A stretch of DNA of 48,803 bases from Nitrospirota bacterium (GCA_011321725.1 DROX01000128.1:1-48803); one strand, 5' to 3'; positions 27,449 to 35,622 are shown, counted from the first letter of the stretch. The notes: generated from the sequence alone by a model not told the origin. Translations and numbers: made by a program.

Positions 27449-28000
27449 TCAAGGGCATCTCTGGCTATCCTCTTTGTCTTTACGGACAGTGGTTATCTCG
27501 CCTGAAACATTCACAGACCTTATCAGGCTATCCAGCACAGGACAGTGTTGTATCACCTTCTCTGACAGGGCTTTAACCCTCTCCTCGTCATCGGGGGATT
27601 CAATCTTAAGGTTGTATCTTATCTCGGAAAATCCAGGTGGAACAGTGTCGTCAACCATGAAAAGCCCCCTCAGGTCAAGGGACCCTTCAATATCAACGGA
27701 AAGTGACTCTATTGTTATACCCTCATGTACAGCAAACTCGTAAAGTGCACCCTCAATGCATGCCGCGAGGGCACAGAGAAGCAGTTCAATAGGATTTGGT
27801 GCCCTGTCTGTACCACCTGCAGGCTCTGGATAGTCAGCAGCCACAACATGCTTTCTCACCCTTGTCTCTGTGTACAGTCCGTAGACATGCCGTGATGACA
27901 CCCCTGGTCTGTACCGGGCCGCCTCGGGCTTCCTTTTGAAAAGGGCCATCCTTCTTGAGACGATCTCCTTCAGCCTTTCATTGTCATACTCCTGTTCCAT
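27449..28000 (-). CDS. OsmC-family protein 1, both redox cysteines present
   Basis: 183 residues from MEQEYDNERLK, chosen because AAAGGAGG lies directly before that ATG (the open frame begins at 28057). OsmC-fold features are GTDRAPNPIELLLCALAACIEGAL, carrying the first conserved Cys, and VIQHCPVLDSLIRSV, carrying the second. OsmC/Ohr proteins reduce organic hydroperoxides or polysulfides through these two cysteines; the exact substrate here is unknown. A sigma54 promoter sits 36-49 bases upstream. Confidence 0.82.
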   Translation of the reverse strand: MEQEYDNERLKEIVSRRMALFKRKPEAARYRPGVSSRHVYGLYTETRVRKHVVAADYPEPAGGTDRAPNPIELLLCALAACIEGALYEFAVHEGITIESLSVDIEGSLDLRGLFMVDDTVPPGFSEIRYNLKIESPDDEERVKALSEKVIQHCPVLDSLIRSVNVSGEITTVRKDKEDSQRCP

Positions 28001-28035
28001 ATAACCTCCTTTACCTGGATTGTTATCCAACAATA

Positions 28036-28049
28036 GCAATATCAATACC
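28036..28049 (-). promoter_or_regulatory. sigma54 promoter of osmC-1
   Basis: Minus-strand TGGTATTGATATTGCT: GG at 28048-28049 and GC at 28036-28037, 10 bases apart. Transcription would begin near 28025, leaving a 25-base leader with the osmC ribosome site. Confidence 0.62.
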
Positions 28050-28058
28050 AGCCACACC

Positions 28059-28121
28059 GCTTACTCATTAACCCATCCACTCATCCACCCATCCACTCAT
28101 TTACTGCTCACCGCTCACTGG
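28059..28121 (-). repeat. octamer minisatellite, copy 2
   Basis: On the minus strand GTGAGCGGTGAGCAG heptamers lead into six or seven ATGRGTNR octamers, ending in a GTAAGCGG. It fills the divergent gap between osmC-1 and the CobW-type GTPase gene. Confidence 0.72.
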
Positions 28122-28153
28122 TTCTTAGCATATTATTTGCATAGTTATTTTGT

Positions 28154-29014
28154 ATGAAGACTACTATCGTAACAGGAATGCTCGGTGCAGGAAAGACCTC
28201 CTTCATCCTGAATCATCTGAAGCATGCAGTGGAAAAGACCGTTGTGCTGGTCAACGACTTTGGCAGGGCCGGGGTGGATGGTGAGATAATCTCACAACGG
28301 AACACCGATACGATTGAGCTCCCAAGCGGATGTGTATGCTGCACCTTGAGGTATGACCTGCTCACAACACTTCAAAGGATAACGAATGAGTTACAACCAG
28401 AGCATCTCCTCATTGAACCCAGCGGCATCGCATCACCTTCAGCTGTACTTGAGGCGCTTCATGAATCGGGCATCACCAGATATGCTGTTGTAACTCTGGT
28501 TGACCCTGTAGAGTTTCTGGAGACCCATGATTCCGGTATGTATGGTGCCTTTTTTGAGGACCAGATCAGGAACGCTGATATGGTCCTCCTCAACAAGACC
28601 GACATAGCCAGACCCGAGGTGGTTGAAAGGACATGGGAGATTGTACATGAAATGAACCCCTTTGCTGTTGTATTTAAGACCTCTTATGGAAGGATTGACA
28701 CCCCTTTAAAGATGCACAACCATGAGCAGCCCCTGAAACGGGAAGGCCACATCCATCTTGAAACCATAACCCTTAATATACCGCAGGGTGCATCATATGA
28801 GGGGATAAAAAGACTCTTCCATCGGATTCTCTCGGGGAGTTTCGGGAAGGTACTCAGGGCAAAAGGGCTTGTGCAGACCGATTCAGGCCCCTACAGATTT
28901 GACTATACATCAAAGAGGTTGAACATAGAGTTTTTCTCTTCCCATATATCAAGAAGCCGTATAGTGATCATAGGCAACGGGCTTGATGCCAGTGCTATTG
29001 AGACATCCCTTTAG
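28154..29014 (+). CDS. CobW/COG0523-type G3E GTPase
   Basis: 286 residues. Walker A GMLGAGKTS at residues 8-16, the metal-binding GCVCC motif (about 59-63), IEPSG as Walker B region and NKTD as the guanine-binding motif. COG0523 proteins deliver or insert metals (Zn, Co, Ni) into target enzymes. Next to corrinoid and zinc methyltransferases it may metallate the MtaA-like enzymes or assist corrinoid assembly (inference). No ribosome site precedes the ATG; a degenerate -24/-12 element at 28127-28140 would give a leaderless transcript. Confidence 0.85.
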   Translation: MKTTIVTGMLGAGKTSFILNHLKHAVEKTVVLVNDFGRAGVDGEIISQRNTDTIELPSGCVCCTLRYDLLTTLQRITNELQPEHLLIEPSGIASPSAVLEALHESGITRYAVVTLVDPVEFLETHDSGMYGAFFEDQIRNADMVLLNKTDIARPEVVERTWEIVHEMNPFAVVFKTSYGRIDTPLKMHNHEQPLKREGHIHLETITLNIPQGASYEGIKRLFHRILSGSFGKVLRAKGLVQTDSGPYRFDYTSKRLNIEFFSSHISRSRIVIIGNGLDASAIETSL

Positions 29015-29025
29015 GGCTTCCCAAA

Positions 29026-29244
29026 CTATCTTGTAATAAGGAACTCGTACTCTCTATCGCCCTCTTTGATATCCAGCAACCTGAAGCCTGTCCTTTTAGC
29101 CAGTGCAGGGATGTCTGTACGTGAGCCAGGGTCAGTGGTTATCACCTTCAGGACCTCTCCTTCAGCGATCTCATTCAAGGCCTTTTTTGTCTTTATGACC
29201 GGCATGGGGCAGACAAGACCTCTGAGATCAAGCACCCTTTCCAT
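29026..29244 (-). CDS. TusA-family sulfur carrier protein
   Basis: 72 residues from MERVLDLRGLVCPMPVIKTKKAL, preceded by AGGAGG. The invariant cysteine (Cys12) in CPxP carries a persulfide. The frame is open to 29352, but the extra part is unlike TusA and is skipped. TusA proteins pass sulfur between desulfurases and DsrE-type or tRNA-modifying partners; a DsrE gene lies 2.5 kb away under similar control. It is convergent with the CobW gene, 11 bases apart. Confidence 0.88.
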   Translation of the reverse strand: MERVLDLRGLVCPMPVIKTKKALNEIAEGEVLKVITTDPGSRTDIPALAKRTGFRLLDIKEGDREYEFLITR

Positions 29245-29406
29245 AACCTCCTCCTTTAAAAAGTTGTCTGGTTTGTTTCGTTTATCCCGTTTGTCTGGTT
29301 CATGTAGCCCTTGTGTTATAAATTCAACTGAATTCCGGGGTTCAGAGTTCACTGTTTGTTACCATTTACCTGTCCTTTCCTTATCCACCCCTTTGCCCAA
29401 TATCAT

Positions 29407-29420
29407 GCAAATAATGTACC
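29407..29420 (-). promoter_or_regulatory. sigma54 promoter upstream of tusA
   Basis: Minus-strand AGGTACATTATTTGCA: GG at 29419-29420 and GC at 29407-29408, 10 bases apart. Transcription would begin near 29395, about 150 bases before the tusA ATG. It lies in the divergent gap between tusA and the sigma54 activator gene. Confidence 0.55.
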
Positions 29421-29515
29421 TCACTCACCAATCTGGAGCTGTCCCATGGGTCAAGGGCTGATCCAGTGCACCCAGGATGTTTGACAGGGCAGCCTCTTTT
29501 TAAAAATAATAGATT

Positions 29516-31015
29516 ATGGATGATGCTGAGGTCAGCAGAAGAATCTTAAACAACAACAAAGGGCTGTCCATTCTTTACAAGATCTCCCTTACCCTCAGCA
29601 AATCACTTGACCTGAAGACAATCCTGAAAGATGCACTTGATGAGATACTTGAATTCATGGGTGTTGATGCAGGGGTTATCTATATAATCAACGAGGAGAC
29701 CCTTGAGATGATACCCGTAACCTTCAAGAATCTCTCCGAAGAGGTGATCAGGGATTTAACAGAGGTAAAGGTAAGGGTGGGTGAATGCATGTGCGGAAGC
29801 ATAGCAGAGGCTGACAGGGAGGTTGTCATATACGAGAAGGCATCCCATGATGTAAGGTTCACAAGGGAATCCCTCAAAAAGGAGGGGATGGAATTCTATG
29901 TAGGCCTTCCCATAAAGGCAAAGGGCAAGGTGATCGGTGTACTGTGCGTGATAAACCATGAACCCTTCTATCCATCCTCGGAACTCCTTGATATCCTCCG
30001 CGCCACCACCGTGCCCCTTGGCCTTGCAATTGAGAACTCCCTTCTCTTTGAAAACCTGAAGAGCGAACTGAAGGAGAACAAGAAGTATTACAACTTTGAA
30101 AACATCATAACAGGCAACCCTGTTATGCTTGAACTTCTCAATACAGTAAGGAAGATCGTTGACATCCCAACCACTGTACTTATTACCGGCGAAAGCGGCA
30201 CGGGCAAGGAACTCTTTGCAAGGGCAATCCACTATAACAGCCTCCGAAAGGACAGGCCCTTCATAGCGATAAACTGCTCTGCCATCCCTGAGAGTCTGCT
30301 TGAGAGCGAGCTCTTCGGATATGAAAAGGGTGCCTTCACAGGTGCTTCCACATCAAAGAGGGGGCTCATTAAGTCAGCAGAGGGGGGTACGCTTTTTCTT
30401 GATGAGATAAACTCAATGGATGCAAAGCTGCAGTCAAAACTGCTGAGGTTCCTCCAGGATATGAGCTTCTATCCAGTTGGGGCCACTGTTGCGGTGCGTG
30501 TGGATGTAAGGATAATCGCTGCCACAAATGAGGATATAGAGAGATCAATCAGGAAGGGCACATTCAGGGAAGACCTCTACTACCGTCTTAATGTGGTGAG
30601 GCTTGATATTCCTCCCCTCAGGGAAAGAAGGGAGGATATACCACTTTTATGCAAGTTCTTCCTGCACAAATACAACAGGAAGATAAACAAGAATATCAGA
30701 AGAATATCAGATGGTGCCTTCTCCATACTCTACAACTACCCCTGGCCCGGAAATGTAAGGGAACTGGAGAATACCATTGAACATGCCGTCATACTTGACG
30801 ATGACGGCGTGATCTCCCGTGAGGACCTCCCCAGAAGGCTCATACAGGGTATCTCCAGGGATGAGGACAATGATCTCTCCCTTGCAAGCCTGGAGAAAAG
30901 ACATATTGAGATGGTCCTTGCCCTTACCGGTGGCAACAGGAAAGAGGCATCAAGGATACTTGGAATCAATCCTGCCACATTATGGAGGAAGCTCAAGAAC
31001 TACAAACTCAACTGA
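29516..31015 (+). CDS. GAF domain sigma54-dependent transcriptional activator
   Basis: 499 residues. A GAF sensor domain (about 35-180, LDEILEFMGVDAGVIYIINEE) is followed by the AAA+ domain with Walker A GESGTGKE, the sigma54-contact loop GAFTGA at 272-277, and a Fis-type helix-turn-helix at the C-terminus (GGNRKEASRILGINPATLWRKL). There is no receiver domain, so the signal is probably a small ligand or redox state bound by GAF. Four sigma54 promoters lie within 2.3 kb on either side; it is their obvious candidate regulator. Confidence 0.92.
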   Translation: MDDAEVSRRILNNNKGLSILYKISLTLSKSLDLKTILKDALDEILEFMGVDAGVIYIINEETLEMIPVTFKNLSEEVIRDLTEVKVRVGECMCGSIAEADREVVIYEKASHDVRFTRESLKKEGMEFYVGLPIKAKGKVIGVLCVINHEPFYPSSELLDILRATTVPLGLAIENSLLFENLKSELKENKKYYNFENIITGNPVMLELLNTVRKIVDIPTTVLITGESGTGKELFARAIHYNSLRKDRPFIAINCSAIPESLLESELFGYEKGAFTGASTSKRGLIKSAEGGTLFLDEINSMDAKLQSKLLRFLQDMSFYPVGATVAVRVDVRIIAATNEDIERSIRKGTFREDLYYRLNVVRLDIPPLRERREDIPLLCKFFLHKYNRKINKNIRRISDGAFSILYNYPWPGNVRELENTIEHAVILDDDGVISREDLPRRLIQGISRDEDNDLSLASLEKRHIEMVLALTGGNRKEASRILGINPATLWRKLKNYKLN

Positions 31016-31062
31016 ATTGCATTTTGCAATCCCACCTGCCCTTCAGCATTGCATTTTTCAAC
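31016..31062 (+). promoter_or_regulatory. paired candidate enhancer sites for the sigma54 activator
   Basis: ATTGCATTTTGCAAT (31016-31030) is a perfect inverted repeat with 6-bp arms. A near copy, ATTGCATTTTTCAAC (31048-31062), follows with a 32-bp period, close to three helical turns. The pair lies 160-210 bp upstream of the sigma54 promoter at 31224-31237. Confidence 0.5.
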
Positions 31063-31078
31063 CAGCCCGTAAGATACA

Positions 31079-31210
31079 GTGAGCAGTGAGCAGTGAGCAG
31101 TAAATGGGTGGATGAGTGGATGAGTGGATGGGTGGATGAGTAGATGAGTAGATGAGTAGATGAGTTAATGAGTGGATGGGTGGATGAGTGAGCGGTGGGT
31201 GGTGAGCGGG
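31079..31210 (+). repeat. octamer minisatellite, copy 3 (longest)
   Basis: Three to four GTGAGCA heptamers lead into about eleven octamers of the type ATGRGTRR, then a degenerate heptamer-like tail. Period 8 is clear (GATGAGTG/GATGGGTG units). It fills the gap between the enhancer-like sites and the sigma54 promoter of osmC-2. It is not coding: no reading frame with a start and ribosome site uses it. Confidence 0.82.
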
Positions 31211-31223
31211 GTAAGGGGCTTGA

Positions 31224-31237
31224 GGCATGTTTATTGC
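31224..31237 (+). promoter_or_regulatory. sigma54 promoter of osmC-2/dsrE
   Basis: AGGCATGTTTATTGCT: GG at 31224-31225, GC at 31236-31237, 10 bases apart. Transcription would begin near 31249, 28 bases before the osmC-2 ATG, with AAGGAGG between. Confidence 0.65.
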
Positions 31238-31276
31238 TACATAAGAGCAAAACCATTTTCAAGGAGGTAAGAGGCA

Positions 31277-31807
31277 ATGGCTTTAATCAATGGACTGGAC
31301 ACGGAAAAACTGATGCAGGTGGTTGAACAGGTAAAGCAGAACTGGGAGGCTGGAAGGACTGTCTGGAAGGCTTCGTCCAGATGGCTTGGCGGATTCAAGG
31401 TGGAAACATCATCCCGTGACTTCAGAATCCAATTTGACGAACCCGAAATGCTCTGTGGCACTGACACAGCCGCAAACCCTGTTGAGGTGGTACTGCAGGC
31501 ATATGGTGCATGCCTGACTATAGGTTATGCAATGAACGCAGCCGTAAGGGGTATAAGGCTTGATGATATCCAGATTGAGCTTGAAGGTGAGATTGACCTC
31601 CCGGGCTTTCTGGGCCTTGAACCACCGGAATCACTGAACATGGACAAGCTTCCCGGATACAAATCAATCACTGTCAGGGTAAAGATAAAAGGTGATGCCG
31701 ATGCAAATACCCTGAAGGAACTTCACGAGCATGTGGTAAGCACATCCCCTGTGGGTATAACCCTTGCGAGACCTGTTGAGATCAAGACAGAGTTAGAGGT
31801 TCTATAG
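31277..31807 (+). CDS. OsmC-family protein 2, second cysteine missing
   Basis: 176 residues. The OsmC fold is recognised from CGTDTAANPVEVVLQAYGACLTIGYAMNAA, which keeps the first conserved cysteine. The second position, expected around VVSTSPVGITLARPV, is Ser/Thr, so the usual two-cysteine peroxide cycle is not possible; a thiol-binding or persulfide role is more likely. AAGGAGG precedes the ATG. The dsrE-like gene starts directly after the stop codon. Confidence 0.8.
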   Translation: MALINGLDTEKLMQVVEQVKQNWEAGRTVWKASSRWLGGFKVETSSRDFRIQFDEPEMLCGTDTAANPVEVVLQAYGACLTIGYAMNAAVRGIRLDDIQIELEGEIDLPGFLGLEPPESLNMDKLPGYKSITVRVKIKGDADANTLKELHEHVVSTSPVGITLARPVEIKTELEVL

Positions 31808-32215
31808 ATGGAGATGATGTTAGAGAAGATTGACGACAGGACAAAAGAGGAGGAGATCTTTGTTGTACTATGCGCATCAGGATTCAACCATATTACCAGG
31901 GCACGCTCTGCATTGATGTTTGCCACACTTGCTGCAACCGCGGAATGCAGAACCATCCTCTATGCGGTACAGGAGTGTGTTGATATCCTGGTCAAAGGGG
32001 CCATAGAAAGGATGGAAAAACCGGGTCCCAACACACCTACACTCTCCCAGAGGCTCCGTGAGGCACTTGATGCTGGTGTTGAAATCCTCTGCTGTACACA
32101 GAGCATGGCAAACAAGGGGATTGAAGAAAAGGACCTTATTGAAGGCGTGAGACCCGCAGGTGCAATGACCCTGATTGACCTTGCCACAAAGGCGCGGGGT
32201 GTACTGTCTTTTTGA
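31808..32215 (+). CDS. DsrE-family protein
   Basis: 135 residues with the DsrE/F-like pattern: FVVLCASGFNHITRARSALMFATLAA, then YAVQECVDILVKG, and GVEILCCTQSMANKGI with a CC pair at about 94-95 in the usual active-cysteine region. DsrE-type proteins accept or pass sulfane sulfur, commonly with TusA. It is translationally coupled to osmC-2 (start adjoins the stop). Confidence 0.78.
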   Translation: MEMMLEKIDDRTKEEEIFVVLCASGFNHITRARSALMFATLAATAECRTILYAVQECVDILVKGAIERMEKPGPNTPTLSQRLREALDAGVEILCCTQSMANKGIEEKDLIEGVRPAGAMTLIDLATKARGVLSF

Positions 32216-32236
32216 TACACCGCTGGCAGGGGGCCT

Positions 32237-33352
32237 TTATCCTCCTTTCCTTTGCAGAAGAGACCTGATAAACCTCCCTGCCAGTGGCTCCTCTTTGGTC
32301 AGGGCACCATGGGGGCATACCTCAACACAGCAGTAGCACCTGATACATCTCTCATAGTCAAACTCAATGGCACTGGATGCCTTCTCAATAGCCCTGGCAG
32401 GGCAGTAGCTCCAGCATTGACCACACTGGAGACACTTGTTGACATCAACAACAGGTCTTTCAATCAGATGCCGCCTCATAAAGGGGTGGAGCATTGTTGG
32501 ACCAAATATCAAGGGCCCAAGCTTTGGCAACCTGAAATTCTTGATATCCCTTTTATTGCCCTGTATTGTTATCTCCTCAGGCTTATACCCTTTTGCAAAG
32601 GCTGCTTTATTTGTCAATAACCTCTCTGGTGGAATCCCCAGCAGTCTGCAGACAGCTATGTCAAGGGCTGTAATGTCATCACTGCCAAGGATCAAGTTTA
32701 ACCTCACAGGGGTACCGCTCTTACCAGGCCCGTTACCCTCCATTGCAAGCACACCATCCATTATTGTGAAAAGGGGATTGACCCTTTTGGCTATCAGATA
32801 GAGCAGCTCGGCAAAACGTATCCTGTCCACACCTGTCCTGAGATGCCATCGGGGCTTCCTGAGCCCCACAATACAACCGAAGAGGTTCTTCACGGAAAGG
32901 GTCAGAAGCATCTGGCCATGGGTCTTGAGCTTCGGAAGATTGATGACATGGTCAGCCTCAAGTACATCCCTGGCGATCTCCACCATACCGAAGGGTTCAC
33001 CAATGTCAACCTCTGCGGTCTCCTTGAACTCCCTTGACTCCAGATCAAGATGACCCAGTTCGTCAAGATAACCTCCCTCCTTCAGGATCTTCTTGAAGCT
33101 ACCTATGGCAGGACTGTCTGATATCTGAACCCTTGCTCCCCTATCAATGAGATACTCCGCCACAACCCTCACGATCACCGGATGGGTAATTACCGCCTTC
33201 TCAGGAGGTGCGGCGGCAAGAAGGTTTGGCTTCAACACCACCCTGTCTCCGCCCCTGATTCTTCCACCGTCAAGCCTCTCCAGCAGGGGGTAAAGTCTCT
33301 CCTTCAGGCCCCTGTATTCGTAATCAGCTTCTACTATGATCACCTCTGGCAT
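32237..33352 (-). CDS. DUF362 protein with C-terminal 2x[4Fe-4S] ferredoxin domain
   Basis: 371 residues. The DUF362 domain (about 1-290; VVLKPNLL, ISDSPAIGS, INLPKLKTHGQMLLTLSVKNLFG) is followed by a ferredoxin domain with CLQCGQCWSYCP and CIRCYCCVEVCP. The family is widespread in anaerobes and poorly characterised. It starts inside the end of the SfsA-fusion gene (13-base overlap), so the two are co-translated. Confidence 0.85.
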   Translation of the reverse strand: MPEVIIVEADYEYRGLKERLYPLLERLDGGRIRGGDRVVLKPNLLAAAPPEKAVITHPVIVRVVAEYLIDRGARVQISDSPAIGSFKKILKEGGYLDELGHLDLESREFKETAEVDIGEPFGMVEIARDVLEADHVINLPKLKTHGQMLLTLSVKNLFGCIVGLRKPRWHLRTGVDRIRFAELLYLIAKRVNPLFTIMDGVLAMEGNGPGKSGTPVRLNLILGSDDITALDIAVCRLLGIPPERLLTNKAAFAKGYKPEEITIQGNKRDIKNFRLPKLGPLIFGPTMLHPFMRRHLIERPVVDVNKCLQCGQCWSYCPARAIEKASSAIEFDYERCIRCYCCVEVCPHGALTKEEPLAGRFIRSLLQRKGG

Positions 33353-34479
33353 ATCCTGCTCCTCAGCCTCCCTATCCTGTAATCAAGAAGGAGATCAACA
33401 AACCTCTCATCCCTTATGGGCAGCCCGCTGAAATAAAAGAGATGTCCCCTGCAGTTACAATCAGATGAACCAAACCCCCTCAGGGTATCCTCTGCAATCA
33501 TCCCCATATCTGCCGCTATCAGACATTCAAGCCTCTCGGATGAACGCACTGGCAGGATGCTCACAAGCTCAGCGTGGTCCCTCAGATAGTCTATATGCCA
33601 GCGGGCCTTCTTACGCCTCCTCCTGTGCCTCTGCATCCGTGCCTTCAGGGCCTTCTCAGCAGAGCCCACATATACGTAATATCCCCTTCTGAAGGGGATT
33701 TCCCCGAGGGAACCGGTCCTTATTTTCTTGTCTCTTTCAACAAAGAGGACAACCATGTATGCACCCCTGTCCACCATCTCTGTTTCAAGAATCTGCCATG
33801 GTATCTGAAGGGGCCTCACCATACTGTCCAGCTCCAGGTCATTATTCCATCTCAATGACAATGCCTCTATGAAGAGGCTCTCCCTGTTTCTGTAGAGTGC
33901 CAGAGAAAAATCCATGTCTGTATGGTATTCAGGAAGGAAATACCCCACCTCATCGGTGCTTACAAGGAATAAGACCCCTGCATCCATGCCGGCTCTCTTG
34001 ACCTCTGAAAGCTCCTGCAGGTGTCTCTGCCCCCTTTTCGTCTCTGCATCAGGAAACATGGCTATACCCTTGTGAAATAATGTACATGACTTCACCTCTA
34101 ACAATAGCTCTCCTTTGTCCTTTCCAAGGAGGAAGTCAAACCTGCTTCTTCCATGGGGATACTCCCTCTTCAGAACCCTGTATCCCTCAAGGCCTGGTAC
34201 CTTATTGTTCTCTATAAGCCACCGGGCCACATCATTCACCCTGTGGGTGTGTAACATCACAATGGAACCGTCCTTCTCTACTGCAACGGCTGTATGCCCT
34301 GTCCGGGTATTGTTTTTTACAAGATACACGGATCTGCCGGGCAGCAAGAGCTCCCAGAGTCTCCCCGGGTTTGGCAGGTAGGCTTCAATGCTCCTGCCAT
34401 TGCCTTCGCAGGATATGACAAATCTATTGACCCGCTCCTTGAAATCTGCCTTTATAATATTCTCAAAATACCTCGTCAT
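33340..34479 (-). CDS. SfsA nuclease-like protein fused to a GIY-YIG/DUF123 domain
   Basis: 379 residues. Residues about 1-225 are SfsA (EAYLPNPGRLWELLLPG, GRSRFDFLL, LLEVKSCTL with the PD-(D/E)xK-like acidic and Lys residues). From about 235 a DUF123-type GIY-YIG domain follows (GAYMVVLFV, GYYVYVGSAEKALKARMQRH, WHIDYLRDH, CLIAADM, GSSDCNCRGHLFYF). DUF123 is often attached to endonuclease III in archaea. Either domain is linked to nucleic-acid cleavage or binding; the joint substrate is unknown. Confidence 0.85.
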   Translation of the reverse strand: MTRYFENIIKADFKERVNRFVISCEGNGRSIEAYLPNPGRLWELLLPGRSVYLVKNNTRTGHTAVAVEKDGSIVMLHTHRVNDVARWLIENNKVPGLEGYRVLKREYPHGRSRFDFLLGKDKGELLLEVKSCTLFHKGIAMFPDAETKRGQRHLQELSEVKRAGMDAGVLFLVSTDEVGYFLPEYHTDMDFSLALYRNRESLFIEALSLRWNNDLELDSMVRPLQIPWQILETEMVDRGAYMVVLFVERDKKIRTGSLGEIPFRRGYYVYVGSAEKALKARMQRHRRRRKKARWHIDYLRDHAELVSILPVRSSERLECLIAADMGMIAEDTLRGFGSSDCNCRGHLFYFSGLPIRDERFVDLLLDYRIGRLRSRICQR

Positions 34480-34508
34480 GGATAAGATGGCCTGTTATTA
34501 CCCACCCC

Positions 34509-34612
34509 CTGCTCACTGCTCACTCTTTAACCCATCCACCCATCCACCCATCCACCCATTCACTCATTAACTCATTAACCCATCCACTCATCCACCCATT
34601 TACTGCTCACCG
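34509..34612 (-). repeat. octamer minisatellite, copy 4
   Basis: On the minus strand GGTGAGCAG leads into nine or ten ATGRGTNR octamers, closed by GTGAGCAGTGAGCAG heptamers. It lies between the SfsA-fusion and oppF genes; nothing else is seen in that gap. Confidence 0.8.
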
Positions 34613-34646
34613 CAGATTATCTTGCAACTGATAGTCACAGTCATTT

Positions 34647-35621
34647 TCAGTAGAGATGACAGGCTATCTTCCTGCCAGCATGCTCAATCAATTCAGGCTC
34701 GTGTCTTTCACAGATGCCCTTTGCAGAAGGGCATCTGTTCCTGAAAAGACAACCTCCTTCTACCTGTGCAGCTGATATGACCCTGAACCTCCCCCTTGTC
34801 TCATCCCTTCCGCTTTTCAGGTCAGCAAGACCCCTCAGCTTGGGGATTGAGTCAATCAACAACTCCGTATAGGGATGAAGGGGGTTGTTGAAGAGCTGTT
34901 CCGCCTCTGCCTCCTCTACTACCCTTCCAAGGTACATCACAGCCACCCTGTCAGCAAAGTAATTCACCACATTAAGATCATGACTTATGAAGATATAGGT
35001 GAGGTTTTCCCTCTCCCTCAGTTCATTCATCAGGTTCAGGATCTGGGCCTGTATGGATACATCCAGAGAAGACAATGGCTCATCAGCTACTATAACCTCG
35101 GGTGAAAGTGCAAGGGCCCTCGCAATGGATATCCTCTGGCGCTGCCCACCACTGAACTGGTGGGGATAGCGGTGCATATGCTCCTCCTTAAGCCCCACTA
35201 ACTCAAGGAGTTCCACAACCCGCCCTTTCAGGTCCTCTTTCTTTCTGACAATCTCGTGAATCCTCAGAGGCTCAGAGATGATGGAATACACTGACATCCT
35301 TGGATTAAGGGATGCAAAGGGGTCCTGGAATACCACCTGTACCGCCCTGCGGTAACTCCTGAGCTCATTCCCCTTCAGGGAAAAGACATCCCTGTCACGG
35401 AAAAAGACCTTCCCCTCTGTTGGTCTCAGCAGCCTCAGAATCAACCTCGCAAGGGTGGATTTACCCGAACCGCTCTCACCTACAAGGGCAAAGACAGACC
35501 TTTCCCTTACGGAGATATTCACATCCTTCAGTGCTGTCAGTAGATGCCCCTTCCTGAACACACCTGTCTTTATTGTGAACTGCTTTGTCAGTGCCTCTGT
35601 CCTTATTATCTCCATGGACAT
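34647..35621 (-). CDS. oligopeptide/dipeptide ABC transporter ATPase (OppF-type)
   Basis: 324 residues. Walker A ALVGESGSGKSTLARL, signature FSGGQRQRISIARAL, Walker B VIVADEPLSSLDVS, and the oligopeptide-transporter C-terminal region with the Cys-rich GCLFRNRCPSAKGIC that may bind a 4Fe-4S cluster. Its start is one base after the stop of the OppD-type gene. No permease or binding protein is encoded in this window. Confidence 0.9.
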   Translation of the reverse strand: MSMEIIRTEALTKQFTIKTGVFRKGHLLTALKDVNISVRERSVFALVGESGSGKSTLARLILRLLRPTEGKVFFRDRDVFSLKGNELRSYRRAVQVVFQDPFASLNPRMSVYSIISEPLRIHEIVRKKEDLKGRVVELLELVGLKEEHMHRYPHQFSGGQRQRISIARALALSPEVIVADEPLSSLDVSIQAQILNLMNELRERENLTYIFISHDLNVVNYFADRVAVMYLGRVVEEAEAEQLFNNPLHPYTELLIDSIPKLRGLADLKSGRDETRGRFRVISAAQVEGGCLFRNRCPSAKGICERHEPELIEHAGRKIACHLY

Positions 35622-35622
35622 C

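Noticed and set aside
31079-31210. Repeat arrays as a CRISPR
   Set aside because: The units are 7-8 bases with no unique spacers, and no cas genes are present.
31008-31277. Reading frame of Ser-Thr-His-Pro repeats on the minus strand
   Set aside because: It is only the minisatellite read in an open frame; it lacks a ribosome site and overlaps a promoter.
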